From Bacillus sp. ISL-34 (GTDB lineage: Bacteria; Bacillota; Bacilli; Bacillales; DSM-1321), in contig NZ_JAGGQJ010000005.1 of assembly GCF_018613325.1 (NCBI RefSeq), positions 186,001 to 250,000 of the forward strand: a DNA stretch of 64,000 nucleotides. The letters run 5' to 3'. Position 1 is the first letter of the stretch. Each line of letters starts with the position of its first letter. Of the stretch, positions 27,228 to 35,531 are shown piece after piece. The translations under genes were made by a program, and so were the position numbers. A model generated the notes under the pieces. It did not search any database and had not been told where the DNA came from. It saw only the letters and a program-made list of their open reading frames with translations.

Positions 27228-28580
27228 TCACCCTCTTGCAACAGCTGCACGAACAGCTTGTTCAAAAATTGCAGTGGCCTCGCGAAGCTGGGATTCCGTA
27301 ACGATCAATGGAGGCAAGAACCTCACTACACTTCCATGTCTGCCACCAACTTCCAGAATCAGCCCTCTTTGAAAACATTCCTGTTGAATGGCACTGGCAA
27401 GTTGCGAATCAGCAGGATGGCTTCCATTCGCATTTTGCGGTTCTTCATGATTGATCATTTCCACACCGACCATTAATCCCCGGCCTCTGACATCACCGAT
27501 CTGCTTAATATCTTTTTGTAAATCTTTAAGAATATCCTTTAAGATTTCTCCCATTTTAGCGGCATGCTCCACAAGATTCGTCTCTTTCATGTATTTTAAA
27601 GTAGCTGTTCCTGCTGCCATCGCCATTTGATTTCCGCGGAATGTACCGATATGTGCACCTGGAGACCATAGGTCCAGCTCTTTGTTATAAATCACCACCG
27701 ATAATGGAAGACTTCCGCCTATTGCTTTGGATAGTACAAGAACATCCGGAACGATTCCTGCATGTTCAAAGGCAAACATTTTCCCTGTACGGCCGATACC
27801 TGATTGAACTTCGTCGATAATTAGCGGAATGCCCTTCTCTTTTGTTATTCTTCTGATTTCCTTAAGCCATGGAATTGGAGCTGGAATGGAACCTCCCTCT
27901 CCTTGTACTGCCTCCAAAATCATTCCTGCTGGTGCCAATAATCCTGATTCAGGATCATTCAGTAGATTTTCGATATACTGACTGCTGATTTTATGGCTTT
28001 CTTCTCCCCCTATTCCAAAAGGACAGCGATATTGATAGGGATACGGCAGGAATTGTACATCCGGCATTAACCCTTGTATTTTTTCCTTTGGTTTTGTATT
28101 GCCGCTGATTGACATCGTTGCATGCGTTGCCCCGTGGTAAGCTCCTTGGAAGGATAAAATGCTTCTATTGCCTGTCGCTGTTTTAACTAGTTTAAGTGCT
28201 GCCTCAATGGCATCTCCGCCAGTAGGACCACAGAATTGAATTTTTGCATTTTTCCTGAATTCCTCAGGCAGGCATTCAAAAATTTCATCGATGAACTGCT
28301 CTTTGATCGGCGTCGTAAAGTCCAATGTATGTAAAGGACGTTTATCCTTAAGTACTTTTTCCATTGCTTCAAGCACTGCCGGATGATTGTGTCCAAGCGC
28401 TAATGTTCCAGCCCCGGCAAGAAAATCAATATATCGTTTTCCATCCATGTCTGTAAGGTAAATTCCCTCCGCTTGATCGATCGCCATGGGTAATCTTCTA
28501 GGATATGACCGGGCATTTGATTCCCTTGTATTTTGTTGTTCCAGTAGTTGATCATTTTTTGTAAGCGTGTTCGTTACCAT
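27228..28580 (-). CDS. Diaminobutyrate:2-oxoglutarate aminotransferase (RhbA-like)
   Basis: A 450-residue class III aminotransferase that makes L-2,4-diaminobutyrate from aspartate semialdehyde and glutamate. PLP motifs: GPTGGDAIEAALKL near residue 116, the Asp in LIIDEVQSGIGRTG near 250, and the Lys in VLSKAIGGSLP near 285. It is the first gene of the six-gene operon, with GGAGG six bases before ATG 28580 and a Fur-type promoter upstream. The same enzyme class also serves ectoine synthesis, but no ect genes are present. Confidence 0.92.
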   Translation of the reverse strand: MVTNTLTKNDQLLEQQNTRESNARSYPRRLPMAIDQAEGIYLTDMDGKRYIDFLAGAGTLALGHNHPAVLEAMEKVLKDKRPLHTLDFTTPIKEQFIDEIFECLPEEFRKNAKIQFCGPTGGDAIEAALKLVKTATGNRSILSFQGAYHGATHATMSISGNTKPKEKIQGLMPDVQFLPYPYQYRCPFGIGGEESHKISSQYIENLLNDPESGLLAPAGMILEAVQGEGGSIPAPIPWLKEIRRITKEKGIPLIIDEVQSGIGRTGKMFAFEHAGIVPDVLVLSKAIGGSLPLSVVIYNKELDLWSPGAHIGTFRGNQMAMAAGTATLKYMKETNLVEHAAKMGEILKDILKDLQKDIKQIGDVRGRGLMVGVEMINHEEPQNANGSHPADSQLASAIQQECFQRGLILEVGGRHGSVVRFLPPLIVTESQLREATAIFEQAVRAAVARG

Positions 28581-28605
28581 AGTGAACCTCCATGTATTGA
28601 ATTAA

Positions 28606-28664
28606 TTGAGAACAATTATCATTATCATAAAACTTATTTTACTGATAATGATAATTATTCTCAA
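28606..28664. promoter_or_regulatory. Fur-type double operator in a 22-base inverted repeat
   Basis: Arms 28606-28627 and 28643-28664 are complementary over 22 bases with one mismatch, separated by 15 bases. Each arm contains TGATAATGATAATT, matching 16 of 19 positions of the Fur consensus in the arm I scored. This predicts iron repression of the siderophore operon. Confidence 0.82.
28636..28664 (-). promoter_or_regulatory. Sigma-A promoter of the siderophore operon, inside the Fur operator
   Basis: On the minus strand: TTGAGA (28664-28659), 17-base spacer, TAAAAT (28641-28636); each hexamer is one base off consensus. The -35 and spacer make up one Fur arm and transcription would start near the second arm. 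Confidence 0.75.
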
Positions 28665-28836
28665 TGAGTAAATTCACTCATTTTTCTTCTAGTAAATTCC
28701 AATAAAATTAAGAAAAGGTTAAAACTGGGGCCTATTCTCCATTTATCTATTGAATAAAAAAATGTTCTTAAGGTTTTATTAAGATTCTGTTAATAAGCTG
28801 AACGCAGTCAAAAATCAAGGAAAAGGAGGAACAACA

Positions 28837-29520
28837 ATGAATGGTTTAAAGGGAAGGCGGGAACTCAAACATGCAATCACCAAAGCGGATTGTCACTTAT
28901 TAAGAAATAATCTGCAAAACTTCATGAGGCTTGATCCACATGGGCTGGATGGGAAATATTTAATTCGAAGTGTCTATTTCGATAACTTTGACAATAAAAT
29001 CCTGCGGCAAAAAATAGAGGGGTTCTATCACAGGGATAAGTTCAGGGCTAGACTTTATGATTATAATACCGATTTCATCAATCTAGAAAAAAAGAGTAAG
29101 CGGAATAACCTTACCTATAAACAGAAATGCAGGATTTCTGCCGAAGAATACGAACGGATCCGTTCAGGGGATATAGATTGGATGTCCGAAGATTCAAGGG
29201 ATATCCTCAGGGACTTATACGTTCAAATGACCCTTTTCCAAATCAAGCCGACAACCGTCGTTGACTATGAAAGGGAGGTATTCATCTATGAGTACGGAAA
29301 TGTGCGGGTCACCTTTGACAGTAATGTGAAAACGAGCTATCGGGATACGGACTTCCTGAATCCCGAATTAATCGTAGTCGATGCTTTAGACCCAGATTGT
29401 GTCATCCTGGAAATAAAGTTTGACGAATTTCTTCCGGATATCATCAAACAATTGTTATCCATCATCGATACTAGAAAAACAGCTTTTTCAAAATACCAAC
29501 TAAGCAGAAGATACGGCTGA
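28837..29520 (+). CDS. VTC-domain protein
   Basis: A 227-residue cytoplasmic protein of the VTC (polyphosphate polymerase) domain family. Features fit the triphosphate-tunnel fold: RRELKHAI at the start, YLIRSVYFD near 47, RDKFRARLYDY near 68, LEKKSKRNN with paired basic residues near 87, and EIKFDEFLPD near 193. In yeast the Vtc4 domain makes polyphosphate from ATP; bacterial versions are poorly studied. It is the first gene of a VTC / DUF4956 / CotH-kinase operon, with AAGGAGG upstream. The product here is unproven and could be polyphosphate or another phosphoanhydride. Confidence 0.85.
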   Translation: MNGLKGRRELKHAITKADCHLLRNNLQNFMRLDPHGLDGKYLIRSVYFDNFDNKILRQKIEGFYHRDKFRARLYDYNTDFINLEKKSKRNNLTYKQKCRISAEEYERIRSGDIDWMSEDSRDILRDLYVQMTLFQIKPTTVVDYEREVFIYEYGNVRVTFDSNVKTSYRDTDFLNPELIVVDALDPDCVILEIKFDEFLPDIIKQLLSIIDTRKTAFSKYQLSRRYG

Positions 29521-29555
29521 TTGCAGCACACACATAATATTTGGAGGAATAGCAA

Positions 29556-30251
29556 ATGGATACGACGACAACTAGCACCACCTTTAATGATATTTTCAAA
29601 TCAAGCTTTTTGGACAAGACAGAGAGCTTTTCAATCATTGACTCCCTAATCGGATTACTGTTGGCATTTTCCATCGGATTGTTCATTTACGTCATTTATA
29701 AGAAGACCTTTTCCGGTGTGATGTACTCACACAATTTCAATATATCCCTCATCATCATGACAATGGCCACGGCTTTGATCATCATGGGCATATCAACGAA
29801 TATCGTTATCTCCCTGGGTATGGTCGGTGCACTCTCCATCGTACGGTTCAGAACGCCTATCAAAGATCCCATGGACTTGGTATTCCTATTCTGGGCAGCG
29901 GCCTCCGGGATTTTATGCGGGGCAGGATTAATTCCGCTGGTTATCATCGGTGCCATCTTAATAGGTATCGTCATGCTCATATTTGCCAATCGGATCACTG
30001 TTGAAAATCCATTTTTATTAATCGTTAAATATTCAGATGCGTCAATTGAAAAAACGTTGGAACAAATGATATCCAACAAGGTGAAAAAGCATTCCGTCAA
30101 ATCGAAATCCGTCATGGCGGATAATAACCTCGAAGTGACATATGAAATTCGATTAAAAGATAATAATGCGGAATTCATTAATCAAGTCAAGGACATGAAC
30201 AGCGTTCACTCTGCCATCATGTTAAGTTACGATGGCAACTTCACAGCTTAA
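29556..30251 (+). CDS. DUF4956 membrane protein
   Basis: A 231-residue protein with about four membrane helices (about residues 27-47, 60-80, 83-100 and 115-148) and a soluble C-terminal ferredoxin-like domain of about 80 residues. The motif MVGALSIVRFRTPIKDP near residue 89 is the DUF4956 signature. Family function is unknown, but it is regularly found beside VTC and CotH genes. It starts 35 bases after the VTC gene and ends 69 bases before the CotH start, so the three probably share a transcript. Confidence 0.85.
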   Translation: MDTTTTSTTFNDIFKSSFLDKTESFSIIDSLIGLLLAFSIGLFIYVIYKKTFSGVMYSHNFNISLIIMTMATALIIMGISTNIVISLGMVGALSIVRFRTPIKDPMDLVFLFWAAASGILCGAGLIPLVIIGAILIGIVMLIFANRITVENPFLLIVKYSDASIEKTLEQMISNKVKKHSVKSKSVMADNNLEVTYEIRLKDNNAEFINQVKDMNSVHSAIMLSYDGNFTA

Positions 30252-30320
30252 GGTAGATGGCGGACATAAAAATCCATGCCCACCCCTCTATATAAGACTA
30301 AGAGAGGAAGGAGCCAAGGC

Positions 30321-32069
30321 ATGTTAAAAACAAGATACGTTGTAGCGACCATTGGATTATTGATAATGATTTTTATAGCAGTGCTGTTTTTCCTTCCCGA
30401 TCTTCAAGTTGAAAAAGCCACAAAAGGAAATACTTATACAGAATCTGTATTTGACCAAAGTAAGGTGACAACCGTGGATATAACATTGGCTGATGAGGAT
30501 TTGGATTCCATTCTGGAAAACCCCACTGAAAAGGAGGTTGTTGCATCCGATGTGACCATTAATGGGGAAAAAGTTGAAAATGTGGGGTTTCGAACCAAAG
30601 GAAACCTTTCCTTAAACTCTGTTGTCCAAATGGAAGATTCGGAACGCTACAGCTGGAATATAGATTTTAATTACTATCAGACTGATCAAAATTTACACGG
30701 CCTGAAAGAATTCGATTTAAATAATAATTATAGTGATCCCACGTATATGAGGGAGTACCTTTCATATGAGCTAATGGAAAAGATGGGCATTGCTACTCCC
30801 GGACATTCCTATATGTACGTGACAATTAACGGAAAAGAATGGGGCTTGTATTTAGGCGTTGAATCTATTAATGAAACATTTTTGAACAATAACTTTCCAT
30901 CTGGCAACGGTGACCTTTATTATCCTGATGGCACTGGAAGTGATTTAAAATGGATTAGTGATGATATTGATGATTATACAGGGTTGAACTTAAAAACAAA
31001 TGAAAATTCTGATCAATCTGCCATGATCAAGATGCTTGAAGCTATCAATAATGGCGGGGATTTGGAAGAGGTCTTGGATGTAGATGAAACATTACGCTAC
31101 TTTGCAGCCAATACAGCCCTCGTCAACCTCGATCATTATCAAGGCACATTAAAGCATAACTACTACCTATATGAAGAAAACGGCATCTTTTCCATGCTTC
31201 CCTGGGACTATAATATGTCATTTGGAGGCTTTTCCGGAGGCGGAGGACGGCAGGAAGGCGCATCCGATCAAGAAAATGAAAATGAAGGCAATGAAGTGGC
31301 CGCTGACCAAAAAGAAGGGACGGCGGCTGAGAGTAACGACGATGCTGCTAAGCAGGACGACACGGAGCTTCTTGGAGAAGCACCTAATATGAACGGTGGC
31401 GAAATGATGGATATGAGTTCAAATTTCATGAATGAAAGCAATATCAACTTCAGCATTACCGAGCCTGTTTCAGGTACGACCCTTGAAGATCGCCCTTTAT
31501 TGAATGCCCTGCTTTCCAACGACGGGTACCGTGAGAAATATTATGATTATCTAGACGACATTGCCACAGATTTTTTCTCTGAAGAAAATATGACAGCAAT
31601 GACCAATGAAATTTCTACATTAATCACACCATATGTGAAAAAGGATCCGACTAAGTTTTATACAATGGACGAGTATACAGAAGCAACGTCAGGCGAGGAA
31701 ACCCTGGTTGACTTCGCTGTCCAACGTGCTGAATCGATCTTGGCACAGCTTTCTGGAGACCTGGTTGTGGAAGCCGAGACAGAAAGCAGTATGGGCGGGG
31801 GAGCTCCTAATATCGGCGATGACGCAAATGCAGGCCAGAAACCACCAAACATGGGCGGAGGCGGGAACGGGGCTGCGATGCAACCCCCTGATATGGACCG
31901 GGGCGGGAATGGTGCACCTCCTGGTATAGACGGGAACATGGGCCAAAAAGGGGCAGGTAACAGCAGCTCCTCAAAAGATACGATCATTCTATCTTCCGTG
32001 CTCCTAATCTTATTAATTGGTGCAATGGCTTTCGCCCACTTCTTTAAGCGAAGAGGTAGAAAAGGATAA
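30321..32069 (+). CDS. CotH-family secreted protein kinase, anchored at both ends
   Basis: A 582-residue CotH kinase-like protein. An N-terminal membrane segment (about 6-26) precedes the kinase-like fold: FRTKGNLSL near 92 and HNYYLYEENG followed by MLPWDYNMSFGG near 285-305, matching the catalytic and metal-binding region of CotH. An acidic insert follows (about 315-355), then a Gly/Met/Asn-rich linker (about 480-545) and a second membrane helix with a basic tail. The kinase domain should thus face outside. I chose ATG 30321 (GGAG seven bases upstream) over 30276. CotH phosphorylates spore-coat proteins in Bacillus; this membrane version's target is unknown. Confidence 0.85.
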   Translation: MLKTRYVVATIGLLIMIFIAVLFFLPDLQVEKATKGNTYTESVFDQSKVTTVDITLADEDLDSILENPTEKEVVASDVTINGEKVENVGFRTKGNLSLNSVVQMEDSERYSWNIDFNYYQTDQNLHGLKEFDLNNNYSDPTYMREYLSYELMEKMGIATPGHSYMYVTINGKEWGLYLGVESINETFLNNNFPSGNGDLYYPDGTGSDLKWISDDIDDYTGLNLKTNENSDQSAMIKMLEAINNGGDLEEVLDVDETLRYFAANTALVNLDHYQGTLKHNYYLYEENGIFSMLPWDYNMSFGGFSGGGGRQEGASDQENENEGNEVAADQKEGTAAESNDDAAKQDDTELLGEAPNMNGGEMMDMSSNFMNESNINFSITEPVSGTTLEDRPLLNALLSNDGYREKYYDYLDDIATDFFSEENMTAMTNEISTLITPYVKKDPTKFYTMDEYTEATSGEETLVDFAVQRAESILAQLSGDLVVEAETESSMGGGAPNIGDDANAGQKPPNMGGGGNGAAMQPPDMDRGGNGAPPGIDGNMGQKGAGNSSSSKDTIILSSVLLILLIGAMAFAHFFKRRGRKG

Positions 32070-32359
32070 TGAACTATCCCCTTCCAATATGAAAAAGGTG
32101 CAAAGGGGGTTAGGGATTTCCATCCCGAAGTATGATCAAGACTAGGGTATACTAATGGTTTTTTACTGTTTTTTTGAAAACCCTGCCAGATTGAAGAAAT
32201 TTGCGATACTCCTGCCGAATAACTGGCTAGCCAAGACACCAAAGGCGCTTGGTTTGATGAGGCTTGGCAGACAGTCGGCGGAAAGGGAGCGAATTCTGAA
32301 AACACCTGGAACGTTTTAAAACAATGGCCAAACTGCTTTCTTCGAATTATCTATAGTCT
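32070..32359. other. Intergenic region, possible decayed coding trace
   Basis: No intact gene is supported. On the plus strand one frame from about 32195 to 32355 has a protein-like composition (GAWFDEAWQTVGGKGANSEN, then NTWNVLKQW) but contains a stop and has no start. A second frame from the ATG at 32154 gives 54 residues with no ribosome site. I do not recognise either product. A terminator follows at 32360. Confidence 0.3.
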
Positions 32360-32394
32360 AAAGGTATCCCAAAATATTCGGGATGCCTTTTTTA
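32360..32394 (+). terminator. Rho-independent terminator
   Basis: AAAGG.ATCCC pairs with GGGAT.CCTTT across a nine-base loop and is followed by TTT. It lies 290 bases after the CotH stop and may end that operon or a short unannotated transcript. Confidence 0.7.
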
Positions 32395-32639
32395 ATGAAG
32401 GGCGTATAGCCTTTTCCGGGTTATTCCTCCACATTTGAATTATTTTTAGCTGCTAATCAATATAAAATACCCTTATTTGGTATAAAATAGTAAAATAGAG
32501 AGGTAAATGAACCTCAATCCAGAGGGTTGTTCACTTGTTTATCATTTGATTTTAGAGGGTAAAGATTTTCATTATTACTTTATCCGATCGCATTAGTTTC
32601 ACTTTTGTTAAAAATGGGTCGGTGTCAGGGGGGGAACGG

Positions 32640-34103
32640 ATGAAAAGAAATCATACGATGATGCAATTTTTTGAGTGGCATCTTGAGGCAGATGGTTCTC
32701 ATTGGGACAGATTGAAATTTGCAGCCTCAAAGTTAAAGGATATAGGAATTGACTGCGTTTGGCTTCCGCCAGTTACCAAAGGGCAATCCGTTGGGGATAA
32801 TGGATATGGAATATATGACGGTTATGATTTGGGGGAATTTGACCAAAAAGGAACAGTTCGTACCAAATACGGGACCAAAGATGAATTGCTGCAAGCAATA
32901 GCCACTTGTCATAACTACGGACTTTGCGTTTATATCGATTTAGTCATGAACCATAAAGCAGGAGCTGATGGAACCGAAAAATTTGAAGTGATTGAAGTCA
33001 ATCCAGACAACCGTATGGAAGATATCTCAGAACCATTCGAAATGGAAGGCTGGACAAAATTCGATTTTCCGGGCCGTAATAATAAATACTCTGACTTTAA
33101 GTGGAATCATACTCATTTTAATGGTACAGACTATGATGCCGAAAACGACAAAATGGGCGTATATCGAATCACAGGCGAAAATAAGCACTGGAATCAGCAT
33201 GTTATCGATGAATTCGGAAACTATGATTATTTAATGTTTGCCAACATCGATTACAGCCTGCCGGAAGTTCGTCAGGAAATGATTAGCTGGGGAAAATGGA
33301 TGGTTGATACGTTAAAGTGTGATGGTTTTCGTTTGGACGCCGTTAAACATATCGATTATGAATTCATCAATGAATTTCTCCAAGAACTCATTCCTTATAC
33401 AAAGGAACATTTCTTCATGGTCGGCGAATTTTGGAAGGCGGATGTTAAAGCTTGTCAAACTTACTTAGAGCAAACCAATCATGACCTCAACTTGTTCGAT
33501 GTTTCCCTGCATTATAAATTTCATGAGGCCTCAAACGCAGGATCAGACTTCGACCTCTCAACCATCTTTGATGATACCCTCGTCCAAACCAATCCGGCAG
33601 AGGCCGTCACCTTTGTCGATAACCATGACTCCCAGCCTCATGAATCACTGGAGTCCTGGGTAAAGGACTGGTTCAAGCCATCGGCATATGCACTTACCCT
33701 GCTTAGACTTTGCGGTTATCCTTGTGTCTTTTACGGGGACTATTATGGAATCGGCGGTCCTTCCCCGGTGCCTGGGAAAAAGGATATCCTGGATCGCCTA
33801 TTATATGCGAGGTATGAAAAAGCATACGGAGAACAGACGGACTACTTTGATGACCCAAATACGATAGGCTGGGTACGGCACGGAGATGAAGAGCTGGAAG
33901 GCTCAGGGTGTGCAGTCATTATCTCGAATGGAGATCACAACAGTGAAAAAAGGATGTTCGTCGGTGAACATCGGGCTGGTGAAATCTGGAGTGATTTGAC
34001 TTGTCATAGAGATGACCACATTACCATTGAAGAAGATGGTTTCGCGACATTCCCCGTTCATGGGAAAAGCGTATCCGTATGGGCCTTGAATAATCCACTC
34101 TAA
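32640..34103 (+). CDS. Cytoplasmic alpha-amylase (GH13)
   Basis: A 487-residue GH13 enzyme with no signal peptide, resembling cytoplasmic AmyS-type alpha-amylases. It would hydrolyse internal alpha-1,4-glucans or imported maltodextrins. The three catalytic acids are visible: Asp in DGFRLDAVKH, Glu in MVGEFW and Asp in FVDNHDSQ; conserved region I is DLVMNHKAGAD near residue 100. ATG 32640 has GGGGG five bases upstream. It starts 245 bases after the previous terminator; the gap has AT-rich repeats TATAAAATA (two copies, 32461 and 32480) that could be -10 regions. Confidence 0.93.
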   Translation: MKRNHTMMQFFEWHLEADGSHWDRLKFAASKLKDIGIDCVWLPPVTKGQSVGDNGYGIYDGYDLGEFDQKGTVRTKYGTKDELLQAIATCHNYGLCVYIDLVMNHKAGADGTEKFEVIEVNPDNRMEDISEPFEMEGWTKFDFPGRNNKYSDFKWNHTHFNGTDYDAENDKMGVYRITGENKHWNQHVIDEFGNYDYLMFANIDYSLPEVRQEMISWGKWMVDTLKCDGFRLDAVKHIDYEFINEFLQELIPYTKEHFFMVGEFWKADVKACQTYLEQTNHDLNLFDVSLHYKFHEASNAGSDFDLSTIFDDTLVQTNPAEAVTFVDNHDSQPHESLESWVKDWFKPSAYALTLLRLCGYPCVFYGDYYGIGGPSPVPGKKDILDRLLYARYEKAYGEQTDYFDDPNTIGWVRHGDEELEGSGCAVIISNGDHNSEKRMFVGEHRAGEIWSDLTCHRDDHITIEEDGFATFPVHGKSVSVWALNNPL

Positions 34104-34111
34104 AAAGAGAT

Positions 34112-34154
34112 AGCAAAGAACGGCATGTCTTTTGCAGATATGCTGTTCTTTGCT
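34112..34154. other. Strong hairpin between the amylase and pepT genes
   Basis: AGCAAAGAAC..GCAT pairs with ATGC..GTTCTTTGCT (14 pairs, one mismatch). No T run follows on the plus strand, so it is a poor terminator in the direction of transcription. It could be an RNA processing or stability element, or a weak terminator. Confidence 0.6.
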
Positions 34155-34244
34155 GATGACACCACCCTTGAAGATTTGAAAAAAGATAATTTTTCCATTC
34201 CGATTAATCATGGTAAGATAAGGGAAAAAGGAGTTGAAGGAAAA

Positions 34245-35477
34245 ATGAAAAATGAAATCATTGAAAGATTCACTTCTTATGTGAAAGTGGATACCCAATC
34301 GAATGAGGAAAATCCCTCATGCCCCTCTACACCCGGACAGTTGACCTTGGCAAATGCATTGGTCAAGGAACTTCAATCCATTGGGATGAAGGATGTAACA
34401 ATTGATCAGAACGGCTATGTCATGGCAACCTTGCCAGCCAATTCAAATAAGGATGTCCCGACAATCGGTTTCTTGGCCCATGTCGATACAGCAACTGATT
34501 TCACTGGAAAAGACGTAAAACCGCAAATCGTTGACAACTATGATGGCAAAGATCTTACTTTACATGAAAAATTGGATGTCATTCTTTCACCTGATGATTT
34601 TCCTTCGCTTAAGAACTATAAAGGGCATACCTTGATTACAACGGATGGGACAACCCTGTTGGGAGCAGATAATAAGGCTGGAATTGCCGAAATCATGACT
34701 GCCATGGATTATTTGATCCAGCATCCCGAAATCAAGCATGGAAAAATTCGTGTTGCTTTTACTCCCGATGAGGAAATCGGCAGGGGACCCCATAAATTTG
34801 ATATAGATGCTTTTGATGCCCAATTTGCCTACACCGTGGACGGTGGCCCACTTGGAGAACTTGAATATGAGAGCTTCAATGCAGCATCGGCCAAAATCCT
34901 GATCAAAGGGACGAATATTCACCCTGGTACGGCTAAAGGAAAAATGGTGAACTCGACGAAAATCGCCATGGAACTCCATAATAAGCTCCCAGTGGCAGAA
35001 GCACCGGAATATACGGAGGGATACGAAGGATTTTATCATCTGCTTTCATTTCACGGTGATGTGGAAGAAACAAAGCTTTCTTACATCATCAGGGACTTCG
35101 ACCGCCAAAAATTTAATGACCGCAAGGAATATATAACAAAAGTCATCGAAGATTTAAAAGAAAAATATGGGCAAAACCGGATCCAGCTTGAATTACAGGA
35201 CCAATACTTCAACATGAAGGAAAAAATTGAGCCCGTGAAGGAAATCGTGGATATTGCCCATGAAGCAATGGAGAAACTCGATATTAAACCGAAAATCTCA
35301 CCAATACGCGGTGGTACGGACGGATCTCAATTATCGTATATGGGCCTGCCAACACCCAACATCTTTACGGGCGGGGAGAACTTTCATGGCAAATATGAAT
35401 TTATTTCCGTTGACAATATGATCCTGGCCACTAAGGTGATCGTTGGCATTGCATCGCTTTTTGAAGAAAAAGCGTAG
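34245..35477 (+). CDS. pepT: Peptidase T (tripeptide aminopeptidase)
   Basis: A 410-residue M20B zinc aminopeptidase that removes N-terminal residues from tripeptides. Zinc ligands and catalytic residues are visible: His in [10 protein letters not shown], bridging Asp in LLGADNKAG, the Glu pair in [10 protein letters not shown], Asp in [11 protein letters not shown] and the final His in [14 protein letters not shown] 34245 gives the standard length, with GGAG and AAGG sites upstream; the longer frame to 34125 runs through the hairpin and is rejected. It lies downstream of the amylase gene with no clear functional link. Confidence 0.95.
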   Translation: MKNEIIERFTSYVKVDTQSNEENPSCPSTPGQLTLANALVKELQSIGMKDVTIDQNGYVMATLPANSNKDVPTIGFLAHVDTATDFTGKDVKPQIVDNYDGKDLTLHEKLDVILSPDDFPSLKNYKGHTLITTDGTTLLGADNKAGIAEIMTAMDYLIQHPEIKHGKIRVAFTPDEEIGRGPHKFDIDAFDAQFAYTVDGGPLGELEYESFNAASAKILIKGTNIHPGTAKGKMVNSTKIAMELHNKLPVAEAPEYTEGYEGFYHLLSFHGDVEETKLSYIIRDFDRQKFNDRKEYITKVIEDLKEKYGQNRIQLELQDQYFNMKEKIEPVKEIVDIAHEAMEKLDIKPKISPIRGGTDGSQLSYMGLPTPNIFTGGENFHGKYEFISVDNMILATKVIVGIASLFEEKA

Positions 35478-35489
35478 TAGTCTTTATTG

Positions 35490-35522
35490 AAAAACCCCCC
35501 GACTCCAAGTCTGGGGGTTTTT
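35490..35522. terminator. Bidirectional terminator between pepT and katE
   Basis: AAAAACCCCC pairs with GGGGGTTTTT across a 13-base loop, between two convergent genes; T runs occur on both strands. Confidence 0.9.
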
Positions 35523-35531
35523 CATCCAATA

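Noticed and set aside
31658-32305. 215-codon minus-strand frame
   Set aside because: It lies opposite the Gly/Met/Pro-rich end of the CotH gene, is rich in Pro and Phe as expected for an antisense shadow, and has no ribosome site.
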